Source: Phymorhynchus buccinoides (lineage: Eukaryota > Mollusca > Gastropoda > Neogastropoda > Raphitomidae). From it: a DNA stretch of 64,000 bases. Below, piece by piece: positions 32,212 through 41,200 of this stretch. Under the pieces are notes generated by a model. It saw only the letters and a list, made by a program, of their open reading frames with translations, was not told where the DNA came from and searched no databases. A program made the translations under genes and the position numbers. The stretch covers positions 38,556,950 to 38,620,949 of the forward strand of contig CM065699.1 in NCBI GenBank assembly GCA_017654935.2, in the 5' to 3' direction. Numbering within the stretch: the stretch's first letter is position 1; each line of letters begins with the position of its first letter.

Positions 32212-35200
32212 CCGCGCACATTTATGTGTGTGTACTTATCAACAATATAATAATTGAACATAAACTAATGAATCAATTATAACAAATGAAAGATCTCAGA
32301 GCTGGATATAACCTTTGCGATGTCAATCGTTTCAGGAGCCCTGTAAATGAGGTCTTTTAATTAAGGGCCCTAAGTTTGCTAAGTTAATCTTAAAAGTGTT
32401 GTATAGGGTAGCTAAAACTGTGACATTTTAAACAGTATTTGAAAGTTCCTTGAAGTTCTGCTACATAAAATGCCAGCGACCTGAGACAATAGACAGTATC
32501 TTTAAAGGTGCACCCTGACGGATGAGATTTTGCAAGAAACACGTCGAGATCACCAAAAAGACAGCCTTTTCAAGGATCGGAACACTCACTTTGCTCTGGT
32601 ATCTTATAAATTAAACCATCAAAACGGCGATTCCTCCTTGGCGGAGATGCCGGAGAGAGTAGCCATTTTGGATGAGGTGTGTGAAGGTCACTCCTTGTGG
32701 CTGAAGCGTTTTCTTTTTTTGTAGTGCCGTAAAAAATAAAAAATGGAGCCATTTCCTTTGTTGTGAGCGAAACTCCTTTAGATAAACTGTATAAAATTAA
32801 AACTAATAAAAATTAAAAAGCTTGTATTGAAAAATTTTCGTGCAAACAATCTGGCGGCCATTAGAAAAGAGACAGCAAACGCCTTCTCTTTGGGAGAAAG
32901 AATTTGACTTCCAGCACCTCCGCCAAGGAGGAATCGCCGATTTGATTGTTTGATTTTGTAAGAAACCAGAGCAAACTGAGTGCTGCAATCTCTGTAAAGG
33001 GTGTTTTCCAGGTGATCTGGACGTGTTTCTTACAAAAACTCATCCGTCAGGGTGCCCCTTTAAAACATGTCCATTCTACCATTACTATGACAATCCCTTT
33101 ACTACGTCAGGCTCTGAAAACTGAAATCAAATTTGTTTTTTGTGTGTGTTTTTTGACAAAATGAAAAAAACAACTCATTTCAGTTGCAAGAAACTTCATT
33201 CTTACTGAATTTCACCGTGCGCAGAAAAAAGTGACGTAAGTCAAAAGACGTCATTTCACAAAAGGAATGGAAAACTCAATATTTCGATAATTTCATGTCA
33301 AATTGCACCATTCTTTGTTCATTTAGCGTCACCATCAGTGTTTTGTCTTTGCAAATAGTTGTTTTACAACTTTGCTTGTCTTGATGATACTGGTAACTTG
33401 TAAGTCCAACCCATCGAAGTTGACCAATTTTGACCTACGTTTATTTGTCTTGCGCACAGCAAATTTTGAAGTAAGAACATTAGAGACACAATAAACGCTG
33501 GGGAAAACAATTTGAGGGAGAATACACACAAAACAATGATGGCGCTAGGAATTTTCAAAACCAGTCCTACCAGCGGCAATGCCCCCCAACAACCGGTGTC
33601 AAAACCAGTCCCACCAGCGACAATGCCCCCCAACAACCGGTGTCAAAACCAGTCCCACCAGCGACAATGCCCCCCAACAACCGGTGTCCAAAACCAGTCC
33701 CACCAGCGACAATGCCCCCCAACAACCGGTGTCCAAAACCAGTCCCACCAGCGACAATGCCCCCCAACAACCGGTGTCAAAACCAGTCCCACCAGCGACA
33801 ATGCCCCCCAACAACCGGTGTCCAAAACCAGTCCCACCAGCGACAATGCCCCCCAACAACCGGTGTCAAAACCAGTCCCACCAGCGACAATGCCCCCCAA
33901 CAACCGGTGTCAAAACCAGTCCCACCAGCGACAATGCCCCCCAACAACCGGTGTCCAAACCAGTCCCACCAGCGACAATGCCCCCCAACAACCGGTGTCC
34001 AAACCAGTCCCACCAGCGACAATGCCCCCCAACAACCGGTGTCCAAGCCAGTCCCACCAGCGACAATGCCCCCCAACAACCGGTGTCCAAGCCAGTCCCA
34101 GGGAAACAAAAACCAGTGAAAACCACAATATCAAAGCCTCTGTTAACCCTTTCACTGCCAGCCATATTTCAGCAAAAAATTCCATTCAATTTACCTGGGT
34201 AGAGAACAAAATCTGTCTGTAGTATTGGGGATTCTTCTGTGACATATATAAAATAAGGACTAACCTTACTTCCCAAAACTAAGACAACAGGGTCTTTCGA
34301 TAACAGACCCCAATTTGATGCCTTTTAGTGACATAGTGTTAAATCACTGTGGTGCTAAAATGCGACATTGGCAGTGAAAGGGTTAAACAATTTATCAGTT
34401 ATGGCAAAAATGTATTCAGTCCCTGGGACTGACAGGTCAAATTATTTTCAGTATTTTGGTTTGGCAATCAGTATTTTACCGATAATTACCAGTAAGCGCG
34501 ATCACTGTGAAAAGAAATATTTATCAAAAACAAACTAGTCGAGCTTTCGTGGGAGGAGAGAGAGAGAGAGAGAAAAAAAGCAGCATACACTTGCGGTTTT
34601 TGAGGACAGCTGTGTTCATGCTTGGACAGCAGCTGTTTCCGGAACAGCCCTTTGCAGTAGTGGCAAGCCAGGAGGTTCTCCTCTCGGCACTGACGGCTTC
34701 TGTATTTGGGAATGAGGCAGCCGGACTTGTTCTTCAGAACGGCAACGTTGTGCTGGTAGTCCCCTTGGGTCTGCAGGGCCACCAGAGCCAGCCGCCGCTC
34801 CTTGGACCCTTTTTCCAGGGACAAAATGCGGGACACTTCTGGCCGATTGGCGTGCCTCCTCATCAGGTGGGTGCTCGTTTTTGTCACCAGCTTGTGGCAG
34901 AACTTGCAGCTGTGGCGTTTGCCCCAGAGTCGTTTTCCTTGCGGCGTGCGAGTGTTGGTGTCCACACTGATCGCTGGGTTGTCTGCAGCAGGGGCTGAGG
35001 GATCAACTTGATCTGAAGGACTTCTGCAAACAAAGGAATTACATGCCTCATGAGGGAATATAGTCTAAATTCTATTTTTCCACTAGATGGTAAATAGCCA
35101 CTGCCTTTTGGAATGACTGCATTTTTCTTGGAACATCCTTGACCTAAAATTTACTTCTTTGGAACAATTGCATTTGTTTTTTTATTACATCATGTCTTAG

Positions 35201-38200
35201 ATGCTATTTCTTCAATAGCCCTTTGTACAAACAGCTTTTATCAGTGGTCGACATTAGCCTGTAGCAGGGGCCAACAGTAACATGAGAGCTGTATAATACA
35301 TGATTTTCTACAGTGATGGAAATCCATGGTACAGCTTAGTCATTTCTGTGAAAGACTATGACTCTCAGTCTCAAACAAGGGGGCACTGGCTCTAGTGCTG
35401 CAGCCAAAGGGATTGGTTGGCCTTTGGGGACCTTTCCCGACACCAGCTGTCCTCAAATCCCTTTGGCCAATAGAGTGGTGATGTACCCTGGGCAATACAT
35501 CGCCATAAAAAAAATTCCCGCCGGAATAACATCTGCTCCGTCTGCTATCTGGCAGTCATGGTCGGAAACGACTGACTGGCATACAATACAGCTGTCACTA
35601 AAACACCACGAATCGCCAAAGCAATTGCATGGCAGCAAAGCAGCACTTGAGTACACACACAAACATACACCACCCATACAGGGCTCCCAATCATCCCGCA
35701 AAACAAGGGGTCCCAGGGACTCCTTCACTTACAAAATAGAGGGTCCTAGAGGCGGGATAGAAGGTCCCAGTGGCACTGCGAATGCTAAAAATAATTTTTC
35801 TAGTGCATCCCTGGGACTCCCTGCACATCCTTTTAGAGGGTCCTTTAGAATATTAGTGCTTCATAGACCCCCAAATGGAGGTCCCTGGGAGCCCTGACCA
35901 CCATCCTTAACACCATTACAAATCCTTATCCTTTAATTCTCACTCACTCACTCACACGGACAGAAACCCATGCATGCACGCGCGCACACACACATCGCCC
36001 TAATATTTCAAACACACATACAGTGTCTCTCTCTCACACTCACACTGTCACTGTATATACACACACACATGCGCACGCACATGTATATATATATATATAC
36101 AGCTGTGTTTCTCTGTTAGTGTTACACTGAACAACTTTATTTAACAAGGATAAAGATTTTAAGCGATGCCTATTATGTTAGTAGAAACTAGAATGACATG
36201 AACATGATGAAGTAACTGAGAGTTAAAAAACTACAGTCCATCCAAGCATCTAAGTGAATATTTAAACATTATTTTGCTAGATGAGAGGAAAGTAGTAGGT
36301 GAATAGGTAGTGGGTAAATGGCTTATCAGAGAATTTCTAAGGGAGGTACAAGTTAATTACAGTGGAACCTCCCTAATAAGACCTCCCATTATTAGACTCC
36401 CTCCCACATAAGGCCTACTTCTCTGAGACATTGCCCTTCTTTGTACTTGTATTAAAATTACCTCCCTTATAAGACCTCATTTTGGATGATTTTTGAAGGT
36501 CTTATAAGGGAGGCTCCACTGTACGTATTACAATTTTCAAAATTAATGTGGCGGTACCATAGCCGAGGTTTATCCGAGGCGTGGTTACCGCTACACATAT
36601 CTATATTGATAAAAACTCGGGACGTTACTGGTGTTGCACTGCCTCCGGGCATTGCAGCCAGTATTTATTTGAGTATTGTTACCACCATCTTTGTATTTAC
36701 AAATGTCCCATATGTGTCTGTGACCGAGAGGACGTAAAACACCATTTTTCATTCATTCATGTATTACAATTATAAATATCTGTATTGTTAAAAAATATCG
36801 GGACTTTATTGGTGTTGCACTGCCTTCAGGCATTGACTCCAGTATCGTTCCCACCATCTTTACATCTACTAATGTCCCATATGTGTCTGTTCCAGACCGG
36901 AGGACGTTAACCTTCACCATGCTTCCTGGGTATTCTAGTACCCAGAGACACATAAAAACTGTTATATCTCAAAAACTATTTAAGCAATCGTCATGAAATT
37001 TCATGACTTTATCAAAAACGTTAATGGCTTTATGTGTCTTAAATTTCATTAATGTGTATAAAATATAAATGACGTAATATGATGCGTCATTTTAACATGC
37101 TTGTCCCGATGGCGCGGGTACGGTCTCCTACGACCCATACTTTGAGGAGCAGAAATATGCCACTGCAGTGCATTGAGTATGGGTCGGGGGGGACTCGCAC
37201 CATCTGGATAAGGATAAACACATGGTGACTCTTTGACGAGTATGGGTACTGGAGAACCTGCATCATCTGGACAGGGATAAACACTGTTAAAATGCATGTC
37301 CCTTTTCTTTTTACTGAGTATGGGTCGTGGAAACACCCGCGCGATCGTGTCTGTGTAGTCAAAAGCGTGATCCGGTAAAGGTTAAACAGATATACTACTG
37401 TATTACAAACGAATCAAGCAGTTTTCATTTATTTTGGCAACATAGGCCTTCCCATCATCCCTTCACAGACAAAATGCCATCTGTGTAAAAGTGTTCAACT
37501 AAACTGGACAACGTTATGAAATGATGAAATTGGAAATGTAGTTGAGAGAGTGTATATGTAGTCATCAACGCTGTCGTCCACATCATCACTGCTGGGACGA
37601 AAGGGCTGATCATCATTATCATCACCATCATCACCCATTCTGCTAACAGGAATTGTTCGGAAATAATTAAAAGGGGAGTAATTTCGTGGTGTGTGGTCCC
37701 TCCCGAGTGATCTTGCCTAATTCAATCGGTCAAACAGGGGAAGTCAGTCACTCTACCATCAGCTCTCGTAGCCTATCGACTCGTGTGCTTGAGCAGACAT
37801 ACAGCACTTAGAACACCGTGCGTCATTCTAAAAATTTATGTCATTTATATTTTTACGTCACATTTTGCAAGTTTTATCAGTTTGTGGCCACTGGTGTCCA
37901 CCCCTAATTTTTCTTAAAAAAATGTTTGCAAGTTGCTGACTCGCACCCTGTGGTTTCAAGCTTCGACGACATTGTTGCTATGGTATTTGACCGAGTAATG
38001 GAGGTAAACAACTCTAATTTTCACAAAGTGTTCTCCGTTTTATTCCGAAAATCGTCTATTAACTCATTCCGCCCTGTGCCCGACAATTTGTCGGGCGTGT
38101 GAGAACAGTTGCCAGCGCCTGTGCCCGACAAACTGTCGGGTTTGACCCCTTACCTGCTTTCACCTTCGACCTCATGAATATTAACGACTAAAGGGAGCTC

Positions 38201-41200
38201 ACTATGTGCCCCTTTCTTTTTGAAAATCTTGCCACACAAAGTGCGCCGGTTTTCAAGCATGTCTGAGCGATTTTTGTATTTTTTCTGATTATTTTATCAT
38301 CACCATGAGTAAGCGACCAAGGTTTAGTGTGAAACAAGTCATTGATGAGATATTTGCTGACGATGACAGTGATTTTGACCCAAAAGAGGATGAAACGCAG
38401 TCAGAAATAATGAGCGAAAGCGAGCAGACGAATAATTCTCGTCTGCTAATGCTGATGCATTTTTGAGCTTTAACCGGAGTACCCATAAAATTTGCTGATG
38501 TCTCTCAAAAAACCCAGGCTGGGAGTGCAGCTCTCCAGTCTAACAAGGGTTAAACAACAAAAATTTGTGATCTGTGGTTCCAGCCTGTACAATACAATGT
38601 ACAACACAAAGCCTGGTACTGGCTGAGGCAACACTGCTGAAAGTGAACAAATCCTAGTTTCATGTGTAAGGGAACTTCTTTCTAATTTTAACTAGAAAAC
38701 TGTAATACAGTGGAATGGAACCGCACTTATAAAACCTTCCATTATAAGATTCCCTCCCACATAAGACCTACTTCTCTGAGACACTGCCCTTCTTTGTAAC
38801 TGTAAGTATTAAAATTACCTCCTTTAAGCAACTCCTCCCATTTAAGACCTCATTTGGGATGATTTGTGAAGGTGAGGTTCCACTGTAGAACTAGAGGCAA
38901 ACGGTAAATAGAAAATACTGAAGGAAAAAACCCCACCAAGTGTCCGTTGACATTAGTTATATATACATTAATCTAATTATATTATTAGTCAGCCCTTTGT
39001 TGAGAAAGGAAAGAAAACAAGAATCCCCTCAAGAAAATGTATCAAGTGTAGAAAAGAAAAAGAATAAAGCATACAAACTTTTGGAGTTGAGAGAGTGTAT
39101 TGTAGTCATCAACACTGTCGTCCACATCATCATCACTGCTGGGACGAAAGAGCTGATCACCATTACCATCCTGATCATCAGTGGGTTTTTTAGAGCCATT
39201 AATGGAAGGCTCAGAGGCATTATCGATCTCCATGGAAACATCAGCCTGCTGCTCAGCAGATGTGTCCACGACACCAGGACCCATCAGCCTCTCGTCTGCA
39301 GCCTGCTCCTCCTTTTCCAAAAGTCTGATATTGTCTGGGTTTTGAGGACAGCGTACGACATGCCTGCACAGCCTATATTTAAGGTACAGCCCTTTGCAGA
39401 AGTGGCAAGCCAGGAGGTTCTCCTCTCGGCACCGATGGCTTCTGTATTTGGGAATGAGGCAGCCGGACTTGTTCTTCAGAACGGCCATGTTGTGCTGGTA
39501 GTCCCCTTGGGTCTGCAGGGCCACCAGAGCCAGCCGCCGCTCGGTGGACCCTTTTTCCAGGGACAAAATGCGGGACACTTCTGGCCGATTGGCATGCCTC
39601 CTCATCAGGTGGGTGCTCGTTTTTGTCACCAGCTTGTGGCAGAACTTGCAGCTGTGGCGTTTGCCCCAGAGTCGTTTTCCTTGCGGTGTGCGAGTGTTGG
39701 TGTCCACACTGATCGCTGGGTTGTCTGCAGCAGGGGCTGTGGGACCACGGTGGTGGGACCCACCTCCGGTTCTTCTGGAGGAAACAAAGGGCATGATACA
39801 CACTTTAGAGACGCTTCAAACATGACAGCTGTCACTGTTATATGACACTGAAAAAGAAACGACAATGCTCGTTGCATGGTAGTGAAACAGTGCTGTATAT
39901 AACGAAATTGAGCAAACTCGCTTTCTAATTAACTCCCCTCCACCAAAGTTGATTACGATACCAATCACCTAGCAATGAGTGGATCAGAGCCAAAGGGAGG
40001 CAAACAAACTTAAGCATCATTATCAAAAAAGAATGTGCCAAGTTCGCCTTTATGACCCTTCACCCACAGATGCTTTCTTTGCCTCCCTTTGGCTCTGATC
40101 CACTCATTGCTAGGTGATTGGCATCGCAACCAACTTTGATGGAAGAGACTTAATTAGAAAGAGTTGCCCCCCTTTGTTCGAGTTCGTTATCTCCTCACTT
40201 GGCCTATTTCATTCTTTGAGTGCTGTATATAATGCTACACTCATTCTGTAGTGTTGTTGAGAGCAGTTCGCACATGACCGAGCACACGAAGACCATGAGA
40301 CGGAAGGCTTTGCTCTTTATTCTCAATCACATCGACTTTGGCTTTCTCTGTTGGGAGTCGGGGCCTGACTGTGCTTTCTCACGCACGCTCTCCACAATTA
40401 CACTTCCGATCGCTCAGAGTTCATTCCCATCATTCCGAATTCATTCACTTGCACGTGCACAACATTCTAAACATTCTCACTTCGCCCTCTCACATATAAG
40501 ACACTTGAAAAAGGCATGCCTGCATGCATCCTTTTTCCTCTCATTCCCTCCGTCACTCACTCACTCACACTGTGACACATTTTCTTCTCTGTCTCTCCCT
40601 CTCCCTTCATGTAAAGCTTTTAACCCTTTCACCGCCAAAGTCGCATTTAGCACCACAGTGATTTGACACCTATGTCACTAAAAGGCATCAAATTGGGGTC
40701 TATTATCCAAAGACCCTATTGTCTTAGTTTTGGGAAGTGAAGTGAAAAATGGTGTTTTACGTCCTCTCGGTCATAGACACATATGGGACATTTGTAAATA
40801 CAAAGATGGTGGGAACAATACTGGCTGCAATGCCCGGAGGCAGTGCAACACCAGTAAAGTCCCGAGTTTTTAACAATATAGATATGTACTATATGACAAC
40901 AATTCAAGTATTGTCTTAGTTTTGGGAAGTAAGGATAACCTTATTTTATATATGTCACAGAAGAATCCCCAATACTGCAGATGGACTTTGTTCTCTACCC
41001 AGGTAAATTTAATGAACATTTTTGGTTGAAATATGGCTGGCGGTGAAAGGGTTAAATGGCAATTAAATAGTATAAAGCAATGAAAAGGCCAAACATACTT
41101 CTTATTGCAGCATGAACAGAACTAGGTCATAACACAGGAATAATAACTCAACATTTCGTAGATAAACGAGGGCATGGTATTGGTAGTAACAAGAGAATCT

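Noticed and set aside
33512..34222. 236-residue Pro/Gln-rich repeat protein
   Set aside because: Unit length varies between 44 and 45 bp, so the encoded repeat changes frame from unit to unit.
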